NCBI GenBank assembly: GCA_905221145.1
Contig: CAJNCA010000001.1
Coordinates: forward strand, 434,001-498,000
Reading direction: 5' to 3'
Length of the DNA: 64,000 bases
From: a bacterium
GTDB lineage: Bacteria > Bacillota > Bacilli > Lactobacillales > Streptococcaceae
Of the stretch, positions 1 to 8,686 are shown piece by piece. The notes beneath the pieces were generated by a model. It was not told the origin of the DNA, did no database searches, and saw nothing but the letters and a program-made list of their open reading frames with translations. The translations under genes were made by a program, and so were the position numbers. Position 1 is the first letter of the stretch; each line of letters starts with the position of its first letter.

Positions 1-1
1 G

Positions 2-2254
2 TATTCTGTTATTGATGATAGCAAGAAGGCCCTTATCCTTCTGCGTCCCTATCAGATCCACGCCATCGAAGCAGTGCAGGAAGCATCTCGCCAGCAAGCA
101 TCAGGCTATGTCTGGCATACGACAGGTTCAGGAAAGACCCTGACTTCCTATAAGGTAGCAAGGAATCTTCTTCAGATTCCGTCTATCCAAAAGACGATTT
201 TTGTCGTTGACCGCAGGGACTTGGACCAACAGACCACTTCATCTTTTCTCTCTTATGCGACCAATGATGTCATTGATATTGATGAGACGGATAATACCCA
301 TGATTTGGTCAAGCGCTTAGGAAGCAATGATAAGCGTGTGGTGGTAACTACCATCCAGAAAATCACCACCATGATGCGCAAGCTTGAGCAAGGCCTTTAC
401 CAAAGAGATGCGGACAAAATCAAGGGTCTCCGAGTGGCCTTTGTTGTGGATGAATGCCACCGTGCCGTAACACCACAAACACAAAAAGACATTAAGGCCT
501 TTTTCCCACAGTCTCTCTGGTATGGCTTTACAGGCACACCCATCTTTAAGGAAAATAAACGCCAGCAGGTCGGAGACCTAGCCCAAACCACCCAGCAACA
601 GTACGGTGACCGTCTCCATGAGTATACAGTCAAGGAAGCCATCCATGATGGAGCGGTTCTGGGCTTTAAGGTCGACTACCGCAATACCATCATCTCAGAT
701 CTCCTAGAAGAAGAGATTCCAGACCAGGCCTATGAGGACAAGGAGCACATGCTAGAGGTTCTAGATGCCATCCTCAATAAGAGTCAGCAACAGCTCAATA
801 TCCCTAAAGGGGTCGGAAAGAGCTATGAGGCTATCTTGACAGTCAAGTCCATCCCACGAGCACAGGCTTATTATAATCTGCTCAAGAGCATACTCGCTGG
901 CAAGGAGCGGGTCAAGGTCTCCGAGCGGGTCAAACGCCATTTGCCAGATTTTCCAAAGTTTACCATCACTTACTCGGTGTCTGAAAATGAGGAAGAATCC
1001 ATCGGCTACCAAGACCACATGAAGCAGGTCCTAGAGGACTATAACCAAGAGTTTGATACCCACTTTACCATGGTGGATCTCCGTGGCTTTAATACGGATG
1101 TCAATAACCGTCTAGCTCGAAAACAGGATAAATACCTCTATCGCAAGGAGCAGTTAGACTTGGTTATCGTGGTCAATCGTCTCTTAACGGGATTTGATGC
1201 TCCGTGTCTATCGACTCTCTTTATCGACAGAAAGCCTATGCAACCGCAGGATTTGATTCAGGCCTTTAGTCGAACCAATCGGATCTTTGACTCCAGTAAG
1301 ACCTATGGGCATATCATCACTTTCCAAAAGCCCCTAGCCTTTAAGGAAGCAGTGGATAATGCACTCAAACTCTACTCAAATGGTGGAGAAAACGAGGTCC
1401 TAGCTCCGAGTTGGGAAGAGGAAAAGAGGAACTTTTTACGGAGTTGCAGTGATTTCAAAAATCTTGCTACTGATGACTATGTAAGCGGTCTAGATCTAGA
1501 GAAAGTCTCTACACCTGAATTGAGGAAACTAGCTAAAACCTATCAAGCCTTTGATAAATACCTAGCCTCTATCCGAGTGTATAAAGAGTATGATGAGGAC
1601 GGGCTTTACAGTCAGACGGGACTTGATGGAGAAAAGTTGGAAAGGTATCTGGGTCTTTATCGAAATGTCCTTGCAGAATTAAAAAGCCGAGTAGAGGATG
1701 ATGACGATAGTGAACCACTTGATATCCACTATGAACTGGAGTCTATCCAAGTGGACGAGATCAACTATGCCTATATCTTGACCTTGATCCAAAGCCTGAT
1801 CGAGCAAGGCCAGAGTCAAGAAAAGAACCTAAGCACTCAAGATAAGGAAGCGGTGGATAACTATATTCAGAGCCTTGAGAAGACCAATCCAAATCTTGCC
1901 CAGATCATCACTGAACTTTGGAGAGAAGTCCAAGAACATCCAGAAAGCTATCGTGGTCAGTCTATCGCAAATATCTTGGATCAGATGATTGAGGCGGTCA
2001 TCCAGCAACACATCCAAGTCTTTAGCAAACGCTGGTATGTCGGCGAAGATGAACTCCGTTACTATGTCGAACACTACCGTAAGGGAGCTAAAAAACAACT
2101 GGGAGAAAGCCAGCTGACCAAGAGTCAGCGCTATCAGGACTATAAACTAGAGGTGGCGGACGCCCTCAATCCTCTCCTCTATAAAAAACAAATCAAGGAA
2201 GCCTATACCCAACTAGTGGAGCAAGTGATTGAGCCATTGAGGGTTGGGAGATAG
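2..2254 (+). CDS. hsdR: Type I restriction enzyme R subunit (HsdR), 5'-truncated by window edge
   Basis: HsdR is the ATP-driven translocase and endonuclease of a type I restriction complex (R2M2S), which cuts unmodified invading DNA. The frame is open from base 2, so the true start and the N-terminal nuclease domain lie outside the window. About 750 residues remain. SF2 helicase motifs are visible in order: Walker A TGSGKT (bases 122-139), DECH (449-460), TGTP (530-541) and motif VI QAFSRTNR (1259-1282). A long helical C-terminal region follows, as expected for binding the HsdM/HsdS core. It is on the same strand as hsdS and hsdM but separated from them by about 1.6 kb holding a repeat array and two unrelated small genes, so it probably has its own transcript. 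Family call is secure from the motifs and the downstream hsdS/hsdM. Confidence 0.95.
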   Translation, partial: YSVIDDSKKALILLRPYQIHAIEAVQEASRQQASGYVWHTTGSGKTLTSYKVARNLLQIPSIQKTIFVVDRRDLDQQTTSSFLSYATNDVIDIDETDNTHDLVKRLGSNDKRVVVTTIQKITTMMRKLEQGLYQRDADKIKGLRVAFVVDECHRAVTPQTQKDIKAFFPQSLWYGFTGTPIFKENKRQQVGDLAQTTQQQYGDRLHEYTVKEAIHDGAVLGFKVDYRNTIISDLLEEEIPDQAYEDKEHMLEVLDAILNKSQQQLNIPKGVGKSYEAILTVKSIPRAQAYYNLLKSILAGKERVKVSERVKRHLPDFPKFTITYSVSENEEESIGYQDHMKQVLEDYNQEFDTHFTMVDLRGFNTDVNNRLARKQDKYLYRKEQLDLVIVVNRLLTGFDAPCLSTLFIDRKPMQPQDLIQAFSRTNRIFDSSKTYGHIITFQKPLAFKEAVDNALKLYSNGGENEVLAPSWEEEKRNFLRSCSDFKNLATDDYVSGLDLEKVSTPELRKLAKTYQAFDKYLASIRVYKEYDEDGLYSQTGLDGEKLERYLGLYRNVLAELKSRVEDDDDSEPLDIHYELESIQVDEINYAYILTLIQSLIEQGQSQEKNLSTQDKEAVDNYIQSLEKTNPNLAQIITELWREVQEHPESYRGQSIANILDQMIEAVIQQHIQVFSKRWYVGEDELRYYVEHYRKGAKKQLGESQLTKSQRYQDYKLEVADALNPLLYKKQIKEAYTQLVEQVIEPLRVGR

Positions 2255-2257
2255 GCC

Positions 2258-2439
2258 TTCGAGACTTAGAATAGGCTTATTCACTAAAATCTATATGTAT
2301 TCTAAGTCTCGAATGATTGTAATTCCATAAATTTACAAGTATTCTATGTTTCGAATAGCTTATCTGAGAAAGTTTTGAGGTATTCTAGCTTTCGAATAGT
2401 CATCTGTCCTAAAGTTTAGATGTATTCTAAAGCTCGAAA
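2258..2439. repeat. Four 41-42-bp-spaced semi-palindromic repeats plus a 16-bp inverted copy
   Basis: Just after the hsdR stop, four units of the form GTATTCTA-n3/4-TCGAA start at 2297, 2339, 2380 and 2422, a period of 42, 41 and 42 bp. Each core is partly palindromic (TATTC ... GAATA). Bases 2258-2273 are an exact reverse complement of 2298-2313, so a 16-bp stem with a 24-base loop can form across the first unit. The spacers of about 22-25 bases differ from each other. There is no T-run beside the hairpin, so it is not a simple terminator. Function unknown; a protein-binding array or RNA structure is possible. Confidence 0.75.
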
Positions 2440-2467
2440 AGGTAAAATCTAAAAATAGTAAGAGTCT

Positions 2468-2511
2468 CTATCTGATGGACGGAGTTTATTTCCAGTCAGA
2501 TAGGGATTTTT
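2468..2511 (+). terminator. Rho-independent terminator downstream of hsdR
   Basis: Inverted repeat CTATCTGA (2468-2475) with TCAGATAG (2496-2503), extendable by TGG/CCA across a one-base bulge. It is followed by GGA and five T. It would end hsdR transcription after the repeat array. Confidence 0.6.
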
Positions 2512-2641
2512 CCATTTGGAACTGTCTGATTTGTCCTGAAAAGTACATTTCAGATGGAAATAATGACAGTTGAGCGGATGAAGGTCAAAATGTTTTGGGA
2601 AACTGTTAGAATGGATGTATCAACTCAAAGGAGAAAAATTA

Positions 2642-2857
2642 ATGAAGAAAGTTAAAGATGATGAGGAGAGTATGCTATCGACACTTCCTTTATGGGGGCT
2701 TCTATTTTTGGTCTGTGCATTGTTTCAAGTCTTTGTATTTAAGGATAGACCTTTGATTCAACCTCATAGGCAAGGAAGCATTGTAAAAACAGATCAAAAA
2801 CAGGTCTATCTTCCAGAACTAATCCAGTCTTGGTTTGATAGAGAAGATAATAAGTGA
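2642..2857 (+). CDS. Small single-pass membrane protein of unknown function (71 aa)
   Basis: I do not recognise this gene. The start at 2642 is chosen because AAGGAGA lies about 8 bases upstream; an in-frame ATG at 2615 has no good ribosome site. The product has a charged N-terminus (KKVKDDEES), one hydrophobic segment at about residues 16-32 (LPLWGLLFLVCALFQVFVF), and a basic then acidic tail, so it is predicted to be a one-span membrane protein. It lies between hsdR and hsdS, 25 bases upstream of another unknown gene with which it is probably co-transcribed. No functional assignment is justified; accessory membrane proteins do occur in defence loci, but that is only context. Confidence 0.6.
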   Translation: MKKVKDDEESMLSTLPLWGLLFLVCALFQVFVFKDRPLIQPHRQGSIVKTDQKQVYLPELIQSWFDREDNK

Positions 2858-2882
2858 TTCGTTAAATAGAAAGGATATCATC

Positions 2883-3644
2883 ATGACAAAAACATACACT
2901 ATTCGCCCACTTAGTTACAGCAACTTTACCAACCGTGAGTTTGAAAGCCTGATGATGGATACTCATCAAAGTTTAGCAACTTTTTCCAAAGCAAACAAGG
3001 ATGAGGGCATGTATGCCAAACATTTGGAACCCTTCAAGGCCAAGCTTGATGATTTTCAAGCTCAACTTGCGGCGGTGGAGACGAAAGAGTCTAGCAATCT
3101 GACAGAAGTGGATCGAAATCGTGATAGTGCCTTGGTCGGTCTCTTTACCCTTCATAGAGGATTTGCTAAGATTAAGGATGCCAAGCTCAAAGAAGCTCAT
3201 GAGACTCTGAAACCAGTCTTTGCCAAGTATAGGGACATCACTAAGCACAGCAACGATGTGGAAACGGCAGAAATTAAGAGTCTGCTCAAAACTCTTAGTG
3301 AGACACCCTATCATGAGGCAGTGACCAGTCTAGGGCTAACTCCTATGCTGACAGCGGTGGTCAATGCTCAAGAGGAATATGACCAAGTGGAAAGTAAGGC
3401 GCGTGCTCACAAGTCTGCCAAGGAAGTCGGCAAGACCAGACAACTCCGTACTGAACTTTCGACTAGCTACGACCTCTTTATGCGCTATACCGCAGCCAGT
3501 GCAGAATCCTATCCTGAAAAGGAACACTTGACTCAACTCCTCAAGGAACTCAATAGCATCCGAGATAGCAAGCGCCGTCTCATCACTAGCAGCAAGAAAG
3601 ATAAAAAGACCAAACCAGCAGAACCAGCCCAAGCAGCAGGATAA
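2883..3644 (+). CDS. Uncharacterised helical protein (253 aa), possibly DUF6261 family
   Basis: The start at 2883 is chosen because an AAAGGA-type ribosome site precedes it; an upstream in-frame ATG at 2835 overlaps the preceding gene and lacks one. The protein is rich in Lys, Glu, Ala and Leu, with long predicted helices throughout, no signal peptide and no membrane span. It ends in a Lys/Pro/Ala-rich tail (KKTKPAEPAQAAG). The N-terminal pattern resembles the DUF6261 group as I remember it, but I cannot confirm this. It sits inside the hsd locus just after the one-TM protein and is closed by a strong terminator. Function unknown; a structural or nucleic-acid-binding role would be speculation. 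Confidence 0.75.
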   Translation: MTKTYTIRPLSYSNFTNREFESLMMDTHQSLATFSKANKDEGMYAKHLEPFKAKLDDFQAQLAAVETKESSNLTEVDRNRDSALVGLFTLHRGFAKIKDAKLKEAHETLKPVFAKYRDITKHSNDVETAEIKSLLKTLSETPYHEAVTSLGLTPMLTAVVNAQEEYDQVESKARAHKSAKEVGKTRQLRTELSTSYDLFMRYTAASAESYPEKEHLTQLLKELNSIRDSKRRLITSSKKDKKTKPAEPAQAAG

Positions 3645-3650
3645 AGACAA

Positions 3651-3683
3651 CCCCTTAGAAGCGGATTTCTAAGGGGGATTTTT
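3651..3683 (+). terminator. Rho-independent terminator
   Basis: Perfect 10-bp stem CCCCTTAGAA (3651-3660) with TTCTAAGGGG (3667-3676), 6-base loop, then GATTTTT. It separates the two unknown small genes from hsdS. Confidence 0.85.
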
Positions 3684-3835
3684 ATGGTTTCGTGGTATAA
3701 TTTTAGTAAAGTAGAAAACATGAATTTTAATAGAGATTAACAAGATTATCTTAAAGGATGTCAAAATTGTGATTTATCAGTTATTTGGAATGAGAGATAA
3801 CTTTTTTCAATATGATGCAATTTATGGAAAATAAA

Positions 3836-3865
3836 CTGATATATTGAAAAGATTCTCGGTATAAT
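3836..3865 (+). promoter_or_regulatory. Candidate promoter of hsdS
   Basis: A consensus -10 TATAAT (3860-3865) lies 30 bases before the hsdS ATG with a weak -35 CTGATA (3836-3841) at 18-bp spacing. A second consensus -10 with extended TG (TGGTATAAT, 3693-3701) lies further upstream, directly after the terminator. The 190 bases between the two hold only an inverted repeat TATCAGTT (3775-3782)/AACTGATA (3834-3841) and no gene. Confidence 0.45.
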
Positions 3866-3894
3866 AAATTTTACAATGGTATAGGGAAGTTCAA

Positions 3895-5085
3895 ATGAAA
3901 CAATTAAAAATAAGATTTAAAAAGTTTAGGAATGAATGGGAAAAATTGAAATTATCTGAAGCAACAACTATTATAATTGGGCAATCACCTGATAGTAAAA
4001 ACTATACTGATAATCCAAATGATTATATCTTAGTACAAGGTAATGCAGATATGCAGAATGGTAGAGTCGTTCCAAGAGTTTGGACGACACAGGTTACTAA
4101 ATTAGCCGAAAAAGGTGATTTAATTTTAAGTGTTCGAGCACCTGTTGGTGATGTAGGTAAGACAGATTATAATGTTGTTCTGGGTCGTGGTGTAGCCGCA
4201 ATAAGAGGAAATGATTTCCTGTTTTATTTGTTGTCAAGAATGAAACAAACTAACTATTGGGCAAAATTTTCTACAGGTTCAACTTTTGAGAGTATTAATT
4301 CAAGTGATATAAAATCAGCTGAAATTTGTTTACCTAGTCAAGACGAACAATCCGCCATCGGATACCTTTTCCGCACCCTCGACAATCTTCTGTCTAACTA
4401 TAAGGACAATCTTGCAAACTATCAATCTCTCAAAGCTACCATGCTCTCCAAGATGTTCCCAAAAGCTGGACAGACAGTTCCAGAGATTCGTTTGGATGGA
4501 TTTGAGGGTGAGTGGGGAAAAGTAAAGCTGAAAGATGTAACAGAGAGTATTGAATACGGATTAAATGCTTCAGCTAAGGAATTTGATGGAGAAAATAAAT
4601 ATATTCGTATAACTGATATTGATGATGTTTCTCGAAAATTTAAAGAAGATAGTTTAACATCTCCAGACATTAACGTAAGTGAATGCGACAACTATCTATT
4701 GTGCGAGAAAGATATATTATTTGCTCGTACTGGTGCAAGTGTTGGGAAAACTTATCTTTATGATAAGAAAGATGGCAAAGTTTATTTTGCCGGTTTCTTG
4801 ATTCGTGCTCGAATAAAAGACAAATTTGATTCAAAATTTATTTTTCAAAATACATTGACTGATAGATTCACACAGTATGTAAAAGTAACTTCTCAAAGAT
4901 CGGGGCAACCAGGAGTTAATGGTAAGGAATATGGGAAATATGAGTTGTATTTACCAAAATATGAAGAACAACAAGCCATCGGCTCCTATTTCTCTAACCT
5001 CGATAACCTCATTAACTCTCATCAAGAAAAAATTTCTCAGCTTGAGACTTTGAAAAAGAAACTCTTGCAGGATATGTTTATTTAA
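3895..5085 (+). CDS. hsdS: Type I restriction-modification specificity subunit (HsdS)
   Basis: HsdS gives DNA sequence specificity to both the methyltransferase (M2S) and the restriction complex. The 396-aa protein shows the classic internal duplication. The N-terminal block IRFKKFRNEWEKLKL is echoed at about residue 197 by IRLDGFEGEWGKVKL. The two target-recognition domains are each followed by a conserved helical block: EQSAIGYLFRTLDNLL after the first, and EQQAIGSYFSNLDNLI at the C-terminus. The recognition domains are AT-rich, whereas the conserved blocks (about 4340-4510 and 4966-5085) have codon use like hsdM, the mosaic look of a gene that exchanges recognition domains by recombination. 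The stop is 9 bases before the ATPase gene, so the two are co-transcribed. No second hsdS copy or recombinase is present, so no phase-variable shuffling cassette is visible here. Confidence 0.93.
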   Translation: MKQLKIRFKKFRNEWEKLKLSEATTIIIGQSPDSKNYTDNPNDYILVQGNADMQNGRVVPRVWTTQVTKLAEKGDLILSVRAPVGDVGKTDYNVVLGRGVAAIRGNDFLFYLLSRMKQTNYWAKFSTGSTFESINSSDIKSAEICLPSQDEQSAIGYLFRTLDNLLSNYKDNLANYQSLKATMLSKMFPKAGQTVPEIRLDGFEGEWGKVKLKDVTESIEYGLNASAKEFDGENKYIRITDIDDVSRKFKEDSLTSPDINVSECDNYLLCEKDILFARTGASVGKTYLYDKKDGKVYFAGFLIRARIKDKFDSKFIFQNTLTDRFTQYVKVTSQRSGQPGVNGKEYGKYELYLPKYEEQQAIGSYFSNLDNLINSHQEKISQLETLKKKLLQDMFI

Positions 5086-5094
5086 GGAGGGATT

Positions 5095-6969
5095 ATGTAT
5101 AGTTCTAAAAAAGATTTGATTGAAAAGTTAGAATCTGAAAAGGAAAGGTTTCAGGATAACTTGAGTCAGATAGCTGATTATGAAAAAGATTTATATAGCC
5201 GAGTAGATAATTATCTATCTGAACTTATTTCCTTTATAAATGACGAGCTAAGTGAAAAAGTTTTGTCTAATGATGTAACTGTAAGGTACAAAATATTACG
5301 TGATAATTTGTTAGAAAGCATATACAAATGTTTTGATGGTGATATTCATTCGTATGATTCTATATTTCCTCGAGTTTTATATAATTTCAAAGTCATTAAA
5401 CTTTTCTCTTTCATTGCTAAAATAGATTCTACTACTGTTATTATAGGGGCTAATGGAGCGGGAAAATCTAGTCTTATTAATGAGTTAAGAAAGAATAGTA
5501 TAGATGAGATGTATGTTTTACCTGCTCAAAAATTGTTGTATTTTGTGTCTAATACTTTTGGTCGCGATAGTATCAATAAAGACCAATATATAGCAAATTT
5601 GAAAAACGTAGAAACTAAATATAATACTATTCAAATACAGACTCAAAAGATTGAAGATGATTTTTCGAGCGCTTTTACTAAACTGATAACACTGTGGGTA
5701 AAAGATTTTGCAAAGGTAGTGACTGATAATGCTAGGGGAGTAGGAGAGGTGTCCATTGCTTTATTGGACAGAGTAGAACAAATATGGAATCAAATTTTCC
5801 CAGAAATAACATTTTATCCTGAACCTAATGATAGAGTTTTAGAAGTTATAAGAAATGGGAATAAATATAGTATAAATGGCCTTAGTGATGGGGAACGCTG
5901 TGTATTATTTTATATTGGTAACGTTCTTCTTGCTCCAGAGAATAGCTATATTGTCGTTGACGAACCAGAAACATTTCTAAATGCTGCCGTCTATAATGAA
6001 TTATGGGATTTGCTAATATCAGAACGACCTGATTGTCAATTTATTTTTGCTTCACATAACATGGACTTTGTTCAATCAAGAACTAATGCAACCTATATAT
6101 GGTGTAAGAAATTTGAAGCACCTTATGACTTCGATTATGAACAATTGAAAGAATCTCAAGAATTTCAAGAATTTCCTTTAACCTTATTTGCAGAAGTTTC
6201 TGGTACGAGGAAACCAATACTATTTTGTGAAGGAACTAAAAATAGTATAGACTATCAGATTTATTCTAAACTATTCAGTGAATTTTGTTTTGTAAAACCA
6301 GTTCAAGGGCATAAACAAGTTATTCAATACACAAAAGCTTATAATAAATTAAAGAAATCACATGGTAATGAAGCTTATGGCATTATTGATTATGACTGGA
6401 TGGATGAGGCAAGAATTCAAAATTATAAAAAGAAAAATATTTTTGTGCTCCCTTTTAATGAGATAGAGATGTTTTTGATAGATGAAGAAATAGTGAATTA
6501 TGTTCTATCTGATGATGAGGAGGATAAAAAACAAAAAATAAAAAAACTTCAAGACACTGTTATTAGTTTGTGTATAACAAATAAAGATAAAATAATAAGT
6601 ATCGCTTTGAAAAAGAAACTTGATGAATTTATGGAAGGGAATTTGATAGAAACAAGAGAACCAACCGAGGATGAAGCACGGACATTTTTAGAAAATTTAT
6701 CAGGAAAATTTGATATAACTTCAAAACTAGGAAATTTAACTAAAATTGTGGAAGATAGCATAGCTTCTTCAGATTTTTCGAAAATTTTAAAGATTTGTAA
6801 CTTGAAAAATGAAATAATTGATTCCAAAGAAATTAAAGAAATAGTTTCTAACTTAAAAGAAAAAGCTTTAAGTAGTATTGCATTGGATAATGATTTACAG
6901 AAAAAATTACGACAAAAATATTTTGAAGAATTAGAAATGAAACTATTGGACAAATCATTAGATTTTTGA
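5095..6969 (+). CDS. AAA/ABC-type ATPase fused to Toprim-like DUF4435 domain; PARIS (AriA-AriB)-like candidate
   Basis: A 624-aa protein with a very strong ribosome site (AAGGAGGG) overlapping the hsdS stop. The N-terminal part is an ABC/AAA_15-type ATPase: Walker A GANGAGKSS (118-126), signature LSDGER (263-268), Walker B YIVVDEPET (285-293) and H-loop His321, with a helical insertion at about 155-235. From about residue 372 a second domain begins with Toprim-like features: acidic Glu379 in LFCEG, then Asp432-Tyr-Asp434 in GIIDYDW, and LPFNEIEMFL (452-461), the conserved block I associate with DUF4435. ATPase plus DUF4435/Toprim is the composition of PARIS anti-phage systems (AriA sensor ATPase, AriB toxin), here on one chain. 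OLD-family nucleases are the main alternative. The gene is much more AT-rich than hsdM, suggesting separate acquisition. Its place between hsdS and hsdM suggests it guards or reports on the restriction system. ATPase certain; Toprim domain likely; PARIS relationship inferred. Confidence 0.8.
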   Translation: MYSSKKDLIEKLESEKERFQDNLSQIADYEKDLYSRVDNYLSELISFINDELSEKVLSNDVTVRYKILRDNLLESIYKCFDGDIHSYDSIFPRVLYNFKVIKLFSFIAKIDSTTVIIGANGAGKSSLINELRKNSIDEMYVLPAQKLLYFVSNTFGRDSINKDQYIANLKNVETKYNTIQIQTQKIEDDFSSAFTKLITLWVKDFAKVVTDNARGVGEVSIALLDRVEQIWNQIFPEITFYPEPNDRVLEVIRNGNKYSINGLSDGERCVLFYIGNVLLAPENSYIVVDEPETFLNAAVYNELWDLLISERPDCQFIFASHNMDFVQSRTNATYIWCKKFEAPYDFDYEQLKESQEFQEFPLTLFAEVSGTRKPILFCEGTKNSIDYQIYSKLFSEFCFVKPVQGHKQVIQYTKAYNKLKKSHGNEAYGIIDYDWMDEARIQNYKKKNIFVLPFNEIEMFLIDEEIVNYVLSDDEEDKKQKIKKLQDTVISLCITNKDKIISIALKKKLDEFMEGNLIETREPTEDEARTFLENLSGKFDITSKLGNLTKIVEDSIASSDFSKILKICNLKNEIIDSKEIKEIVSNLKEKALSSIALDNDLQKKLRQKYFEELEMKLLDKSLDF

Positions 6970-6993
6970 ATTTATAAAAAAGAAAGAAACATT

Positions 6994-8595
6994 ATGGAAA
7001 CAACACAAACGTCCCAGTCGCTTTACCAAGCCCTGTGGAACTCAGCGGATGTTCTCCGCTCTAAGATGGATGCCAATGACTACAAGTCCTATCTCTTGGG
7101 TATGGTCTTTTACAAGTATCTGTCAGATAAGATGCTCTTTTTCGTGGCGGAGACTATGGAGGAGGGGAGTGAGAGTCTAGAGGCTGTCCTTGAGGTCTAT
7201 CGTAACTACTATGAGGATGCGGACACCCACGAGGATCTTCTTGCAGTCATGAAGGACGAACTCAACTATAGTATCAAGCCTGAGTTGACTTTTACGGCTC
7301 TAGTAGCGCGTGTCAATGAGGGGACTTTCCAGTTAGAAGATTTGGCTCAGGGTTTTCGTGATATTGAGCAGAGCGATGAACTCTATGAAAATCTCTTTGA
7401 AGATATTGATCTCTATTCCAAAAAGCTAGGGGCAACTCCGCAAAAGCAAAACCAAACGGTGGCGGCGGTCATGAAAGAGTTGGCTGTGCTAGATGTGGCT
7501 GGTCATGCTGGTGATATGCTGGGGGATGCCTATGAGTATCTGATTGGTCAGTTTGCGACTGACTCGGGTAAGAAGGCTGGTGAGTTCTATACACCTCAGC
7601 CTGTTGCCAAACTCATGACTCAGATTGCCTTTTTGGGTCGTGAGGACCAGCTAGGCTTTACCATCTATGACGCGACTATGGGGTCTGGCTCTCTCTTGCT
7701 CAATGCCAAGAAATACTCTCACAAACCGCAGACAGTGGTCTACTTTGGTCAGGAACTCAATACCTCAACCTATAACTTAGCTCGGATGAACATGATTCTA
7801 CATGGTGTTCCTGTTGAAAATCAATTCCTCCACAATGCCGATACACTGGATGAAGACTGGCCGACTCAGGAACCGACCAACTTTGACGGTGTTCTCATGA
7901 ACCCTCCATACTCTGCCAAGTGGTCAGCAAACTCTGGATTCCTGAATGACCCTCGTTTCTCTCCTTTTGGGAAACTGGCGCCCCAGTCCAAGGCTGATTT
8001 TGCCTTTCTCTTGCATGGGTATTACCATCTCAAGCAAGATAATGGGGTTATGGCTATCGTCCTTCCTCACGGTGTTCTCTTCCGTGGCAATGCGGAGGGA
8101 ACCATTCGTAAGGCCTTGTTAGAAGAAGGAGCCATTGATACAGTTATCGGTCTTCCAGCTAATATCTTCTTTAATACCAGCATTCCGACCACGGTCATCA
8201 TTCTCAAAAAGAACCGTACTGATCGTGATGTCTACTTTATCGATGCTTCTAAGGAGTTTGATAAGGGGAAAAATCAAAATATCATGACGGACACTCATAT
8301 CGAGAAGATTCTGGAAGCCTACAAGTCTCGTGAGGAGATTGATAAGTTCGCCCATCTAGCAAGCTATGAAGAAATCGTCGAAAATGACTATAACCTCAAT
8401 ATCCCTCGCTATGTAGATACCTTTGAGGAAGAAGAAGTCGAACCACTGACAGACATCGTTAGGAAGATTAACACGACAAATGAAGCAATCCAAAACCAAA
8501 CCGTTTCCCTACTCGAAATGCTCGGTCAACTACACGGAACCACACCAGAAGCCGATGCTGAACTTAAAGAGTTTTTGAAAGAGTTTGAAGGGTGA
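6994..8595 (+). CDS. hsdM: Type I restriction-modification N6-adenine methyltransferase subunit (HsdM)
   Basis: HsdM transfers methyl groups from S-adenosylmethionine to adenine in the recognition site, protecting host DNA. The 533-aa length is typical. An N-terminal helical HsdM_N domain (about 10-150) is followed by GEFYTPQPVAKLM, the SAM-binding motif I DATMGSGSL (about 225-233) and the catalytic NPPY (303-306) of gamma-type N6-adenine methylases. The C-terminal helix probably contacts HsdS. It lies 24 bases after the ATPase gene with a purine-rich but modest ribosome site, so hsdS, the ATPase and hsdM look like one transcript. Its base composition is clearly higher in GC than that of the preceding gene. 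Confidence 0.96.
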   Translation: METTQTSQSLYQALWNSADVLRSKMDANDYKSYLLGMVFYKYLSDKMLFFVAETMEEGSESLEAVLEVYRNYYEDADTHEDLLAVMKDELNYSIKPELTFTALVARVNEGTFQLEDLAQGFRDIEQSDELYENLFEDIDLYSKKLGATPQKQNQTVAAVMKELAVLDVAGHAGDMLGDAYEYLIGQFATDSGKKAGEFYTPQPVAKLMTQIAFLGREDQLGFTIYDATMGSGSLLLNAKKYSHKPQTVVYFGQELNTSTYNLARMNMILHGVPVENQFLHNADTLDEDWPTQEPTNFDGVLMNPPYSAKWSANSGFLNDPRFSPFGKLAPQSKADFAFLLHGYYHLKQDNGVMAIVLPHGVLFRGNAEGTIRKALLEEGAIDTVIGLPANIFFNTSIPTTVIILKKNRTDRDVYFIDASKEFDKGKNQNIMTDTHIEKILEAYKSREEIDKFAHLASYEEIVENDYNLNIPRYVDTFEEEEVEPLTDIVRKINTTNEAIQNQTVSLLEMLGQLHGTTPEADAELKEFLKEFEG

Positions 8596-8686
8596 TGGGG
8601 GAATCGATTCGCTCGTAATTCGCTCATTTTTAAGATACAACTTTGTTTCCATATTTCCTGGAAACTGATAGAAAACAAGGAGAAAC

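Noticed and set aside
2297..2439. CRISPR array
   Set aside because: The repeat is only about 18 bases and degenerate, spacers are about 22-25 bases, and no cas genes are nearby.
3775..3841. Inverted repeat TATCAGTT/AACTGATA upstream of hsdS as a recombination site
   Set aside because: The arms are only 8 bp, no recombinase gene is present and no second hsdS copy exists to exchange with.
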